The notes: generated from the letters alone by a model not told the origin. Shown: positions 16,169 through 24,788, counted from the stretch's first letter. The stretch is DNA of 64,000 nucleotides from an uncultured Paracoccaceae bacterium (GCA_947494675.1 CANLVP010000002.1:1104920-1168919), one strand, 5' to 3'. Translations and numbers: made by a program.

Positions 16169-17920
16169 ATGAATAAGGCTCGGCCGTTATCCTCATTCAT
16201 ACTAATACTGTTTCTCGTCGGTTGTCGCGACTTTGACATAGAGGCACCAGCAAGATCAGACGCAGCCTTCGTTCCTGCACCGGATCGAATTTCAACTATG
16301 CAAATTCCGGTCTTCGTCGAAATGGGCGATCTCGAAGCGACACTCAATATGGAATTGACAAACGGACCAGTAGCACAAGGTGAAACAGGTTGGGTAAGCG
16401 CTGAAGTCCTTGTCAACGAAAAAACCTTCTTCGAAGAACCACGTCAGATCGTCGAAGTGCCCTATCGAGCCGCCGAATGTACTGTGGAGCGCGTTCCTCG
16501 GCAAATAACTGAGCGCCTAAAAGTAGGCACTCGAACGATCGGTTGCGCACTTAACCCATTCAAATGGGGAAGTTGCATCGAAGATGTTTTTGAGGATCAA
16601 GTTCGTACCGTCTTCGATGACGTGACGACTTGTATTCCAGAGCAACTTGAGGTCGTCAAAACAGTTATGACGCCCGTCGTAAAATGGAACGAGGAGATAT
16701 TCCCCACCAGTGTCAATGTTCGGTATCGCGCAGATATCTTAGATCTGGCGCTTAGCGGTTCGGGCAATCGAATTGAAATCGATGTCGAACTTTCTACAGA
16801 TGTTCTTGTTGATGTTCAGCAGGGTTTTTTGGGAGAGGAGATCACAATTCGCGGCGCACTAAATTGCGATGCTGAGTACTCCGCGCAGGTATCCGCAACA
16901 GTCGATCTTGTCGAAGAGGAGAACGATGTAAGGATTGCGCCATTGGTTTCAGAGGTGGACTTCGACATCGAGGAGCTTTGTGTTCCAGGTGCTGTGGAGG
17001 CAATTGATATTGCGCTTTACTCTGAGCCAATGTCTGCTCTGATGGGTGCCGCGATTGACAATGCCATCGACAAAAAACTCAAAGAACTACTCAACGATGC
17101 ACTCGCAAAAGATCAGGATGAGTTGACATTGTCGGCGCTGTCTAACGACGTTATTAGTCTCGCTGAAAATCCAATTGACCTAGGTGGTGATATTTGGCTG
17201 GAACTTAATCCGACTTCCCTTTCGCTTGCACCGGTTTCGATCAATTCGGGTGAAAGCGGCCAAGAACTCTCAACTGGAATTGGATTGAGCTTCTTCCCAC
17301 TGGTCACAATTGGAAGCCCAGACACTGCAAACATGAGTGAGCCACTAAGTTTCGACATTGGCGAAAACTCTGGAATTTTCGAACTCTCACCTCTTGGGGT
17401 TATTCCATTGTCGGCCATTGAGAGTTTGGCAAGCGAGCAAGCTGCACGTCTTCTTGCCGACGAAGCCCCCGACCTTAGTATCGGTGACATTTCTGTAGAG
17501 GTGTATCAAGGCACAGATAGCCTGGTGTTCGGAGTTAAACTTGAAGATGTCGGGTTCTGGAACAACAACGGAGCAATATATCTAACTGGAACACCTGTCT
17601 TAGACGAGGAAAACAATCAATTATACTTTGAAGGCCTGACATTTGATCTCGCTTCCGATAGTTTTCTAGTGGAAAAAGCAGCGTGGGCATTGGAAGATCG
17701 AATTCTTGAACGGATGGAGCAAGAGCTTAGGTTCGAATTCGATAGTGAGTTTCAGGAATTGTTAGCAAGAATAGCTAAGTTTGAAATTCCAACCGAGGTG
17801 GGCCAGTTGTCTGGTACGGTCGATGAGTTGTCATTGGTAGCTGTTGGAATTGAGGGGCAAAACCTGCTTGTTCAACTATTGGCTGCTGGCAAAATAGCGT
17901 TCCAAGCAACTATCGAATGA
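16169..17920 (+). CDS. DUF4403-like lipoprotein
   Basis: This 583-residue protein has a lipoprotein signal: MNKARPLSSF, a hydrophobic stretch and lipobox FLVGC with Cys19. The first mature part (MQIPVFVEMGDLEATLN) and the long alternation of beta strands resemble the DUF4403 family, related to lipid-binding BPI/TULIP-like folds. A second repeat-like half (about 320-580) supports a tandem-domain protein. The probable location is periplasmic, lipid-anchored. AAGG lies 8 bp before the ATG at 16169; an in-frame GTG at 16160 is less likely. It is AT-richer than its neighbours, so probably cargo. Function is unknown. Confidence 0.6.
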   Translation: MNKARPLSSFILILFLVGCRDFDIEAPARSDAAFVPAPDRISTMQIPVFVEMGDLEATLNMELTNGPVAQGETGWVSAEVLVNEKTFFEEPRQIVEVPYRAAECTVERVPRQITERLKVGTRTIGCALNPFKWGSCIEDVFEDQVRTVFDDVTTCIPEQLEVVKTVMTPVVKWNEEIFPTSVNVRYRADILDLALSGSGNRIEIDVELSTDVLVDVQQGFLGEEITIRGALNCDAEYSAQVSATVDLVEEENDVRIAPLVSEVDFDIEELCVPGAVEAIDIALYSEPMSALMGAAIDNAIDKKLKELLNDALAKDQDELTLSALSNDVISLAENPIDLGGDIWLELNPTSLSLAPVSINSGESGQELSTGIGLSFFPLVTIGSPDTANMSEPLSFDIGENSGIFELSPLGVIPLSAIESLASEQAARLLADEAPDLSIGDISVEVYQGTDSLVFGVKLEDVGFWNNNGAIYLTGTPVLDEENNQLYFEGLTFDLASDSFLVEKAAWALEDRILERMEQELRFEFDSEFQELLARIAKFEIPTEVGQLSGTVDELSLVAVGIEGQNLLVQLLAAGKIAFQATIE

Positions 17921-17956
17921 CACCATTATAGTCGTGCCAGGAAGCCTCTCGAAGTG

Positions 17957-18190
17957 TTAGAGAAACAGTGATAGCAACGCGATTAGTGCGCCAATTACTG
18001 TCCCTGTTTGCACCATCATTGCGCGGTAGATATCTGTTCTCAGACCCGCCAGCTCGGTCTTCAGTTCAGACTTCGTGACCAACTCACTTTCAGTCAGCGC
18101 TTCCACAACTCCCTCGGCTTGTTCCAGCGAAAAGCCCTTCGTCTGAAGCTTTTGGATAGTCTTGTAAGTATCGAGTGCAATTGAGCTCAT
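17957..18190 (-). CDS. DUF1640-like small coiled-coil membrane protein
   Basis: This 77-residue protein starts MSSIALDTYKTIQKLQTKGF, continues with SLEQAEGVVEALTESELVTKSELKTEL (given here in parts: SLEQAEGVVEAL, then ELVTKSELKTEL) and ends in a hydrophobic segment GALIALLSLFL. This is the pattern of DUF1640/CCDC90-like proteins: a helical 'GF..EQAE..VEAL' head, a coiled coil and a C-terminal membrane anchor. It is convergent with the lipoprotein gene. Function in bacteria is unknown. Confidence 0.75.
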   Translation of the reverse strand: MSSIALDTYKTIQKLQTKGFSLEQAEGVVEALTESELVTKSELKTELAGLRTDIYRAMMVQTGTVIGALIALLSLFL

Positions 18191-18307
18191 AAGTATTTGT
18201 TTTATATAAATACTCTAACACACATCTCTCTGCCTGTCAGCTATCGCACCTCTCCCCCATCCGTACAATCTTGTCAGACGTTCTACACATGACAAGGGAG
18301 GCCTAAG

Positions 18308-19348
18308 ATGGGCAAACTGATCAAGTTCGACCATGTGAACACGCATGGCGATTTCGAAAAATTGTTGAGCCACTACGGCATCGACTACACCAAACGCGGA
18401 AACCAGCTGCGGGCGCTGTGCCCGCTGCACGAAGACACCAATCCCTCGCTGTCGATCGCGCTGGAAGCGGATAGCGACACAAAGCCCAACACATTTCATT
18501 GCTTCGGATGCAACCAAAGCGGCAGCATCATTGATTTCGCCGCGCATCTCGATGGCGGCACGGTGCGCGAAGGTGCTGAGATTGTGGCAGAACTGTCGGG
18601 CTGTGGTTTGGCCCCAGCTAAGACCAAATCCGATAAAAAGCCAAAAGGCGCAAAACGGCCCGCTAAGGCGCGTGAAGTCATCAAAGGAGCAAATCCGCGT
18701 CCCGTAGCTGGAAAAGCCCACACGGGCGGTTCTGAGGCCTCAGGTGACGTGTCTGATGGTGATCCAGGGAACAAACCGCTCAAGTTTGCACTCAAGCTGG
18801 ATCATGACCATCCGTACGTGGTTGAGCGGATCAACCGTTGGGCGCGGTCTCAGTTTGGCATCGGCGTTTGCGATGCGGATAGCCGCAGCATGATGGCGGG
18901 GCGCTGTTGCGTCCCGATCCACAACGCGAGTGGTGAGCTCGTCGCCTACGCCGGTCGCTTTCTCGGAGACGATCCAGAGGCGGAGAAATGGAAGTTCCCG
19001 CCGGGGTTCAAAAAGATGCAGGAACTGTACAATCTGCACCGCGTTGCCGGTGCTGATCTGGTTGTCCTGGTCGAAGGTTTCTTTGATGCCGTGCGCTTAG
19101 CTGAGCTGGGCATCGCAGCCGTGGCCTGTATGGGCACGGCGGTGTCTGAAGCTCAGGTTGCCCTGCTGCAAGGCATCGGTGTGCGTCGGATTGTCGTCGC
19201 CTTTGACGGTGACGACGAAGGGCAAGCGGCGGTGCCAGCTGCCCTTTCCCTTTTGACCCGTTCGTTCTTCACGCGGCATGGTGCTTTGCCAGTTGGCGAA
19301 GACCCAGGCAGCGCCGATGAGATGGCCTTGAGGCGGCTCATCGGGTAG
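18308..19348 (+). CDS. DNA primase with CHC2 zinc finger and TOPRIM domain
   Basis: This 346-residue protein synthesises RNA primers for element replication. The N-terminal zinc finger is CPLHEDTNPSLSI with FHCFGCNQSG (Cys-x2-His, Cys-x2-Cys, residues about 38-63). After a charged linker comes the catalytic TOPRIM domain: VLVEGFFDAV (Glu), CMGTAVSEAQ and VVAFDGDDEGQ (acidic triad). It is shorter than host DnaG (about 600 residues) and lacks a helicase-binding C-terminal domain, as is common in plasmid and phage-satellite primases. GGGAGG precedes the ATG. It lies next to the origin-like region. Confidence 0.93.
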   Translation: MGKLIKFDHVNTHGDFEKLLSHYGIDYTKRGNQLRALCPLHEDTNPSLSIALEADSDTKPNTFHCFGCNQSGSIIDFAAHLDGGTVREGAEIVAELSGCGLAPAKTKSDKKPKGAKRPAKAREVIKGANPRPVAGKAHTGGSEASGDVSDGDPGNKPLKFALKLDHDHPYVVERINRWARSQFGIGVCDADSRSMMAGRCCVPIHNASGELVAYAGRFLGDDPEAEKWKFPPGFKKMQELYNLHRVAGADLVVLVEGFFDAVRLAELGIAAVACMGTAVSEAQVALLQGIGVRRIVVAFDGDDEGQAAVPAALSLLTRSFFTRHGALPVGEDPGSADEMALRRLIG

Positions 19349-19357
19349 GAACGGTTC

Positions 19358-19581
19358 CCGCTTACCGTCGGCGACCCTGCCAATCCCCTCTGCCCTTTGG
19401 GCTGAGGGGATTTTTGTATAGCAGGGTCGATGCGCGTTGCGCCCGACTTGATTGGATTGGCCGAAGTGGCTGTCCTTAAGACAGACCAAGCGCCGTTGTT
19501 TCCGGCGTGGCTGGAAAAAATGCAATCAAGTCGGGCGCATGCCCGGACGGTAAGCGGAACGGTTTTCGAGGCCATGCCTCG
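19358..19581. other. Nested foldable element downstream of primase
   Basis: Perfect complementary arms nest without conflict. P1 pairs 19358-19369 with 19546-19557 (12 bp). Inside it P2 pairs 19372-19380 with 19421-19429 (9 bp), enclosing P3, 19382-19390 with 19404-19412 plus GCCC/GGGC. P4 pairs 19439-19454 with 19523-19538 (16 bp), enclosing P5 (19470-19474 with 19480-19484) and P6 (19491-19495 with 19503-19507). A separate hairpin follows at 19567-19572/19576-19581. It could be a structured RNA, or a single-strand DNA signal such as a priming site or oriT. P3 followed by TTT could also terminate the primase transcript. Confidence 0.7.
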
Positions 19582-19740
19582 TACTTTCGCCCTTTGACTT
19601 GACACAATCGTGTCTAACGGGGCGCGCCATGGGAACGGTGGTCTGTCAAGACAACTTCTTATTTGAAAATCACGCGACGGGATTGCGTTGCGCGGGTTCG
19701 CGTTTGAGACAAACGTCGATGTCCGTTATCCCCATGAGAA

Positions 19741-19865
19741 GATTGTTAAATCCCTTTCTGAGTATTATTTTTTTAGTCTTCTTCTATGGGTATTCTTAGG
19801 GTGCCAAATTGGCACTTCTTGAGCGGAAATATTGGCACTTCCAGAGGTGCCAATTTGGCACTTCA
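19741..19865. repeat. AT-rich tract and iteron-like repeats (candidate replication origin)
   Basis: An AT-rich tract (about 19741-19798, with TTATTTTTTTAG) is followed by two near-perfect palindromes: GTGCCAA-A-TTGGCAC at 19801-19815 and GTGCCAA-T-TTGGCAC at 19847-19861. The 10-mer TTGGCACTTC occurs three times, at 19810, 19832 and 19856, spaced 22 and 24 bp, about two helical turns. This is next to a primase gene and a Rep-like winged-helix gene, as in iteron origins. A role as a bidirectional terminator or operator remains possible. Confidence 0.55.
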
Positions 19866-19874
19866 GGAAATGCC

Positions 19875-20219
19875 CTATTTAACTTTATCCACACGTATCT
19901 CGTAGAGGTTCGGCTTCCCCAGTCCCCGCTTCTTAACCCTGATGTAGCCCTTGGTCTGGAGCTCGTCGATGTATCGCACGACGCTGCGCTTCCCTGCGCC
20001 CATGTCTTTGGCCAGGCGTTCTTGGCCGGGAAAGCAGTGATCGTTCTGCCAGGCGTAAGACAACAACATCGCGTAGGTCAGCTTCGCATGAGACGTTAGG
20101 TCAGGCGTTCGCAGAATGGCATTCGGCACCTGCGTGAACCCTTTCGTCGAAAGCGCATCACCACCTGTGATGACGATGTTCTTCTCCTGGATCACCTCCC
20201 CGATCGACTTCATTTTCAT
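19875..20219 (-). CDS. Winged-helix protein (HTH_36-like), possible replication initiator
   Basis: This 114-residue protein has a winged-helix domain: FTQVPNAILRTPDLTSHAKL, then CFPGQERLAKDMGAGKRSVV and a wing with KGYIRVKKRGLGKPNLYEI. This arrangement is seen in HTH_36 proteins and in the N-terminus of plasmid and prophage replication initiators. It ends only 13 bp from the TTGGCACTTC repeats, which it may bind. It is the second gene of a two-gene minus-strand unit, 8 bp after the coiled-coil protein gene. Confidence 0.75.
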   Translation of the reverse strand: MKMKSIGEVIQEKNIVITGGDALSTKGFTQVPNAILRTPDLTSHAKLTYAMLLSYAWQNDHCFPGQERLAKDMGAGKRSVVRYIDELQTKGYIRVKKRGLGKPNLYEIRVDKVK

Positions 20220-20227
20220 TGCTGTGA

Positions 20228-21037
20228 TTATACACTATCGCCCTCGGCACCTTGCGGTGCATAGCGGACAAAGTCTCCGGATTGATTGGCGCCGCTTCCC
20301 TGCTGTTTGGGCCGGTCAAGACGACCACCGATTGCGATCGTCTCAAGAGTTCCGAGCATCTGTTCGGCGATCTTAACGACGTCGCCGCGTTGGCCACGCG
20401 CCGACGTAATCTCTTCACGAAAGAATGCACTGACTTCCCTCTCTGCTTTGAGCTGTTCCTTCAGTCCCGCGTTTTCGGCACGCAGTGTCGCCAGTTCTTC
20501 GCCCGCGTGCAGTGGCGCGGGTCGCGGCGCTTCTGCCATGTCGCTGTTTGCAGCTGCATGCACCACTTCATCCGCCTGCATGTCGCTGCGTGCAGGTTCA
20601 ACTTCTGCGGCATACACCTGCATCTCGCTGTGTTGTAGCCCAGGTGCAGCTGCATCCGGCTGCACCACCGCTGCACCTGCATTCTCAGCAATCATGTCAG
20701 GTAGAAGTTTTTGCTCAAGTTTGAGAAGGGAAGTTTCCGTCGTGAAGTAACGGCCAAGAACACCGCGCTTCTGGCAGTCAAGATCACCGGCGCGACACCA
20801 ACGTTGAATGGTGTCTTTGGACTTGGTGAGGCCTTTGCTGCGAAAGTGCTCGCGCACCTGTTCTACCGAAATTGTATAGTCTTCGACCTTGGGTGGGGCA
20901 TCGACATGCACGTCGCTTGTTACAGCTGCATCCGGCTGCAAAGCGTTCGTTTCTTGGCTCGTTTCGGGTTCATGCACTTGCGGTACAGGGGAATGCAGCG
21001 GTTCTAGGCGTCGCTGGCCAAAGATATCTGTAGACAT
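20228..21037 (-). CDS. Helix-turn-helix plus coiled-coil DNA-binding protein
   Basis: This 269-residue protein (ATG at 21037) has an N-terminal low-complexity stretch, a MerR/AlpA-like helix-turn-helix (about 50-95: TISVEQVREHF, TIQRWCRAGDL, GRYFTTE), an Ala/Glu/Gln-rich linker with repeated QPDAA, and a coiled coil (TLRAENAGLKEQLKAERE). This layout resembles KfrA-type plasmid maintenance proteins, so a role in stability or transcription control is inferred. The linker repeat is visible in DNA as an exact 18-mer at 20647-20664 and 20923-20940. A GTG at 21055 is a less likely start. Confidence 0.65.
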   Translation of the reverse strand: MSTDIFGQRRLEPLHSPVPQVHEPETSQETNALQPDAAVTSDVHVDAPPKVEDYTISVEQVREHFRSKGLTKSKDTIQRWCRAGDLDCQKRGVLGRYFTTETSLLKLEQKLLPDMIAENAGAAVVQPDAAAPGLQHSEMQVYAAEVEPARSDMQADEVVHAAANSDMAEAPRPAPLHAGEELATLRAENAGLKEQLKAEREVSAFFREEITSARGQRGDVVKIAEQMLGTLETIAIGGRLDRPKQQGSGANQSGDFVRYAPQGAEGDSV

Positions 21038-21105
21038 ATGGCTTAAGTTTAACACATCGACGGATCAGCGAACCTCCGCCGAAAACGGGTTCCAGACAAT
21101 GCGAA

Positions 21106-21125
21106 TTGTTGTACGGATGTTGTAC
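21106..21125. promoter_or_regulatory. Right integrase arm-type sites
   Basis: This 20-bp block is identical to 920-939 and holds two GTTGTAC copies (21108-21114, 21119-21125) 11 bp apart, ending 45 bp before the attR core. In the excised circle it would lie on the opposite side of the core from the left cluster, as arm sites do in attP of lambda- and P4-type elements. Confidence 0.7.
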
Positions 21126-21170
21126 GCGAAAAATTTACGTCATAACAATATGATTAAAATACATTCCTGT

Positions 21171-21188
21171 ATCTCATCGCCCGCTCCA
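21171..21188 (+). repeat. attR core (direct repeat copy 2)
   Basis: This is an exact copy of the last 18 bases of tRNA-Gly, marking the right end of the element. The next 40 bp contain the terminator that probably served the tRNA before integration. Confidence 0.92.
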
Positions 21189-21199
21189 ATTCGAAAACA

Positions 21200-21231
21200 A
21201 AAGGCCGTCCCGGTTGGGGCGGCCTTTGTTG
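21200..21231 (+). terminator. Displaced tRNA-Gly terminator
   Basis: AAAGGCCG (21200-21207) pairs with CGGCCTTT (21220-21227), with extra C-G pairs inside, followed by GTTGT. It begins 11 bp after the attR core. An uninterrupted tRNA-Gly would therefore have ended here. I see no comparable hairpin just after the tRNA at 809. Confidence 0.75.
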
Positions 21232-21426
21232 TATTCATGCGCGAGATGTCTCAGTTGACTTTAGGGCAGCATCGTCGACACTGGGCCGGCTGGGCGCGTG
21301 AGACATTACGGGCATCACGACCATGGATTTGGAACGCGAAGCACTGGGTCATGCTTGATCGATTGGTCGAAACGCAGGGCCCAGACCGAAATCTGTTGTT
21401 AAGAAGTGCCGTTTACTTGTCATTCT

Positions 21427-23244
21427 ATGTCGGACCCACCACCCTCAAAAGCTATCCGGAACCTAGATGACTTTTCTGGGATGGCCTCCGATTGGTTTTG
21501 GGAAACCGATGCCGAACATAAGTTCTGCTATTTTTCCCGCCGCATGGAAGAGGCGACGCAGTTCGATACCAGTGCGCTCTTGGGCAAAAAGCGCGATGTG
21601 ATCCCGAATGAGGATCTGTCTGACCCCAAGTGGGTCAAACATATGGATGATCTCAAAAACCATCGCCCGTTTCGCGACTTTGAATACGAGATGAGACGCC
21701 CCCATGACGGGACCTTGCTTTGGATCAGGATTGCGGGGGAACCGCAGTTTGACGCGCAAGGTCAGTTTACCGGCTATCGTGGCACGGGCCACAACATCAC
21801 CGAGGAAAAGATTTCAATTCAACGGCTTGAGGCGTCAAACAAGGCGCTGGCCGAACGCAACACGGAATTGGATCAGGCACGGAAAACGATTGAGCGCAGT
21901 GCAAATGAAGACCCCTTAACCGGGCTTTTCAACAGGCGGGCGTTTGAACGCGATCTGGATCTTGCGCTTGAACAAAGTGGCCAATCAATTGGCCTGCTGC
22001 ATATCGATCTTGATCGGTTCAAATGGGTCAATGACAGCCTTGGGCATCCCGCGGGCGACAAGGTTCTGCAAACGGCAGCGACGCGACTGACCCAAGCTGT
22101 GGACGACCATGGAACCGCCTACCGCGTCGGCGGGGATGAGTTCGTCGCCATTCTACGGCATCCCGTTACAACAGATTTCGCCATTTGGCTGGGTGAATGC
22201 ATCGTCTCCGCCATGGCGATCCCGGTCTCGTTTGGCACGCAAAGCGCGACCGTCGGCGTCAGCGTTGGGGTGGCCGTTTCGCAGACCGATAAAACCGATG
22301 CACGCCGTCTGATCAGCAACGCGGATGTGGCAACCTATGAGGCGAAAAGAAGCGGCCGCAACACCGTGCGCCGGATCACAGCGCAGATGCAGCAGCGGAT
22401 CGAAGATGAACGCAGCCTTGCGTCCGATGTGCCCGGCGGGCTGAAACGGAAGGAGTTCATCCCCTATTTCCAACCGCAATTCGACGTCAGCACCGGCGAG
22501 GTTGTGGGGGTTGAGGCCTTGGTGCGCTGGCAACATCCGCAAAGGGGGCTTCTTGCGCCCGGCGCATTCCTGCGCATCGCGACCGAGTTTGGCTTGGTCG
22601 ATCAGATTGATCGGCTGATCCTTGAATCCTCATTGGCGGCTGTCGCGCGGCTGAAACGGGACGGTCTGGCCCTGCCGTCATTGTCCGTCAACGTCAGCGA
22701 AGCACGGCTTGTCGATCAGGACCTGTGCGACGACATTGAGCGTCTGTGGCAAGACAAGGGATGCCAGCTGTCGATTGAGCTGATTGAGACCATCTACTTT
22801 GACGAAACCGGCAATAGCGCGCGGTTCAGCAAGAACCTGAGACGGTTACGGGACTTGGGCGTTCGGATTGAAACGGATGATTTTGGCAGCGGGCGCGCCT
22901 CAATCACTGGGTTGCTTAAGATTGCGCCGGACCGGATTAAGATTGATCGCAGTCTGGTGCAAAAGGTTGTGGGCTCTTCCAAACAACGCAGTCTGGTCCG
23001 TGCGATCCTTGATATGGCGCGGGCCCTGGACATCGTTTGCATCGCAGAAGGCGCAGAAACGATGGCTGATGTCGACGCGATTGCCGATCTGGGCTGCAAC
23101 CTGTTTCAGGGCTATGCAATTTCATATCCCCTGACGGAAGCTGACCTTGCAGCCTATTTCAGAACACAGAAGATCGCGCCGCAGCACGGGGCTGCCATGA
23201 CGGGTGACAATCTAATTGATCTGTCCAAACGCGCCTCTCGTTAA
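21427..23244 (+). CDS. PAS-GGDEF-EAL cyclic-di-GMP signalling protein
   Basis: This 605-residue cytoplasmic protein starts MSDPPPSK. It has a PAS/PAC domain (about 18-130: DWFWETDAEH, YRGTGHNITEE), a short coiled coil, a GGDEF domain (about 165-325) with intact RVGGDEF, and an EAL domain (about 345-590) with VEALVRW, ETDDFGSG, IKIDRSLV and AEGAET. Both cyclase and phosphodiesterase sites look complete. An inhibitory RxxD I-site is not seen upstream of GGDEF. No membrane segment is present, so the PAS domain likely senses an internal cue. It is the first chromosomal gene after the element. Confidence 0.93.
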   Translation: MSDPPPSKAIRNLDDFSGMASDWFWETDAEHKFCYFSRRMEEATQFDTSALLGKKRDVIPNEDLSDPKWVKHMDDLKNHRPFRDFEYEMRRPHDGTLLWIRIAGEPQFDAQGQFTGYRGTGHNITEEKISIQRLEASNKALAERNTELDQARKTIERSANEDPLTGLFNRRAFERDLDLALEQSGQSIGLLHIDLDRFKWVNDSLGHPAGDKVLQTAATRLTQAVDDHGTAYRVGGDEFVAILRHPVTTDFAIWLGECIVSAMAIPVSFGTQSATVGVSVGVAVSQTDKTDARRLISNADVATYEAKRSGRNTVRRITAQMQQRIEDERSLASDVPGGLKRKEFIPYFQPQFDVSTGEVVGVEALVRWQHPQRGLLAPGAFLRIATEFGLVDQIDRLILESSLAAVARLKRDGLALPSLSVNVSEARLVDQDLCDDIERLWQDKGCQLSIELIETIYFDETGNSARFSKNLRRLRDLGVRIETDDFGSGRASITGLLKIAPDRIKIDRSLVQKVVGSSKQRSLVRAILDMARALDIVCIAEGAETMADVDAIADLGCNLFQGYAISYPLTEADLAAYFRTQKIAPQHGAAMTGDNLIDLSKRASR

Positions 23245-23507
23245 TCAATAAAATCAATGCCTTCTCCTAAAACACCGAACAATTGGAACGCGTAGAATGG
23301 CGCCTCGTCTCCCGTCAATTCACTGACCATTAACTTGAACGCACCTCGATCAAGTCAAGTGGCTGCCCCGGCCAGCCGCGCAAGCAAACACCGCCAACGC
23401 ACCCAGAACCGTGCAAGCAAGTCACGCCTGTCACCCTCAATACGCCGCTGGCGCTTGGCGCGGCCCCGATCTGCGCCTATACGCAGATCAAACAGACGGA
23501 GGCGGCC

Positions 23508-24095
23508 ATGCGCAGCGCGACGATCACACGCAAAACGGCAGAGACGGATATCACCGTCACCATCAATCTTGATGGCACTGGCGTCTATGACAACCAGACC
23601 GGCGTGGGCTTTTTTGACCATATGCTGGACCAGTTGTCGCGCCATGCGTTGATCGACATGACGGTCCGCGCCTCGGGTGATTTGCACATCGATGACCACC
23701 ATACTGTTGAGGATGTGGGCATCGCGCTGGGTCAAGCCCTCACCGAAGCCATGGGCGACAAAAAGGGCATCGTGCGTTACGGGTCGTGCCACCTTGCGAT
23801 GGATGACGCGCAGGTACGCTGTGCGCTCGATCTGTCGGCCCGGCCCTATCTGATCTGCAACCTTGATCTGCCCTTTGGCAAGATTGGCACGTTTGACACA
23901 GAGCTCGTGCGCGAGTTCTTTCAGGCGTTCAGCACCCATGGCGGCATCACCCTGCACATTGATAAGCTGCACGGGTTCAACGCCCATCACATCACCGAAG
24001 CTGCGTTCAAGGCCGTCGCCCGGTCCCTGCGCGATGCGTTGGAAACCGATCCGCGCAAGGCGGATGCGATCCCGTCAACCAAGGGTGCGCTGTGA
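23508..24095 (+). CDS. hisB: Imidazoleglycerol-phosphate dehydratase
   Basis: The enzyme dehydrates imidazole glycerol phosphate to imidazole acetol phosphate, the sixth step of histidine synthesis. The 195 residues are a stand-alone HisB without the phosphatase domain. Manganese-binding motifs are clear: [15 protein letters not shown] and [13 protein letters not shown] [16 protein letters not shown] lies 7 bp before the ATG. The stop overlaps the hisH start (GTGA), so the two are cotranslated. Confidence 0.97.
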   Translation: MRSATITRKTAETDITVTINLDGTGVYDNQTGVGFFDHMLDQLSRHALIDMTVRASGDLHIDDHHTVEDVGIALGQALTEAMGDKKGIVRYGSCHLAMDDAQVRCALDLSARPYLICNLDLPFGKIGTFDTELVREFFQAFSTHGGITLHIDKLHGFNAHHITEAAFKAVARSLRDALETDPRKADAIPSTKGAL

Positions 24096-24724
24096 CAATC
24101 GTTCTCGTCGACTATGATAGCGGCAATCTGCATTCGGCCCAAAAGGCCTTTGAACGCATGGCCGCAGAGGTGGGCGGTGGCGAGGTTATCGTCACCTCTG
24201 ACGCCGACGTTGTGGCCCGCGCCGACCGGCTCGTTTTGCCGGGCGACGGGGCCTTCCCCCACTGCCGGGCAGAGTTGTTTGGCCGGACCGCATTGGCTGA
24301 GGCGATCATTGAAGCGGTTGAACAGCGTGCGGTGCCATTCTTTGGCATTTGTGTTGGGATGCAGATGCTGGCGACGACGGGGCATGAATATGAACCCACC
24401 GCCGGTTTCGGCTGGGTGCCCGGTGACATTCGCCCGATTGACGCGCCGGGTTTGAAGGTGCCGCATATGGGCTGGAACGATCTGGTGATTGACCGCCCGC
24501 ACCCGGTTCTGGACGGGATCACATCAGGTGATCATGCCTATTTCGTGCATAGCTTTGCGATGCAAGTCACTGATCCTGCGCATCTTTTGGCGCATGTGGA
24601 CTATGGCGGTCAGGTCGCGGCCCTGGTCGGCCGCGACAATATTGTCGGCGCGCAATTCCACCCCGAGAAAAGCCAAGAGGCGGGTCTGCGGATGATTGCG
24701 AACTTCCTGCGCTGGCGACCCTGA
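24092..24724 (+). CDS. hisH: Imidazole glycerol phosphate synthase, glutaminase subunit
   Basis: This 210-residue class I glutamine amidotransferase supplies ammonia to HisF. The nucleophile Cys is in FFGICVGMQ, and the His-Glu pair is in AQFHPEKSQ near the C-terminus. It starts with GTG overlapping the hisB stop. Its partner gene hisF lies 5 kb downstream at 29780, with hisA between them. Confidence 0.96.
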   Translation: MTIVLVDYDSGNLHSAQKAFERMAAEVGGGEVIVTSDADVVARADRLVLPGDGAFPHCRAELFGRTALAEAIIEAVEQRAVPFFGICVGMQMLATTGHEYEPTAGFGWVPGDIRPIDAPGLKVPHMGWNDLVIDRPHPVLDGITSGDHAYFVHSFAMQVTDPAHLLAHVDYGGQVAALVGRDNIVGAQFHPEKSQEAGLRMIANFLRWRP

Positions 24725-24788
24725 GGGGCATTCACCGAAAAGTAAGCCGAGGCCGCTAAACCTTTGCAAAACGAGCAGGAGGTTCACC

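Larger units (their letters stand above)
792..21188. mobile_element. Integrated element in tRNA-Gly (about 20.4 kb)
   Basis: The bounds are an exact 18-bp direct repeat, the tRNA-Gly 3' end at 792-809 and its copy at 21171-21188. A tyrosine integrase gene begins 198 bp inside the left end, followed by an AlpA-like gene. Identical 20-bp GTTGTAC-containing repeats lie inside both ends. The cargo includes a restriction-modification-like cassette, an internal recombinase, two DNA-motor ATPases, two replication-relaxation-like proteins, a primase and origin-like repeats. This gene set suggests an integrative element with a replicating stage, possibly mobilisable. Stretches at roughly 2600-8700 and 16150-17950 look AT-richer than the rest, suggesting separately acquired cargo. 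Confidence 0.93.

Noticed and set aside
19599..19799. 66-codon open frame near the origin-like repeats
   Set aside because: It covers a hairpin and the AT-rich tract, begins without an SD, and its hydrophobic end comes only from the T-rich DNA.
20889..21470. 193-codon plus-strand open frame crossing attR
   Set aside because: It spans the element boundary and a terminator and is antisense to a supported gene over its first part.
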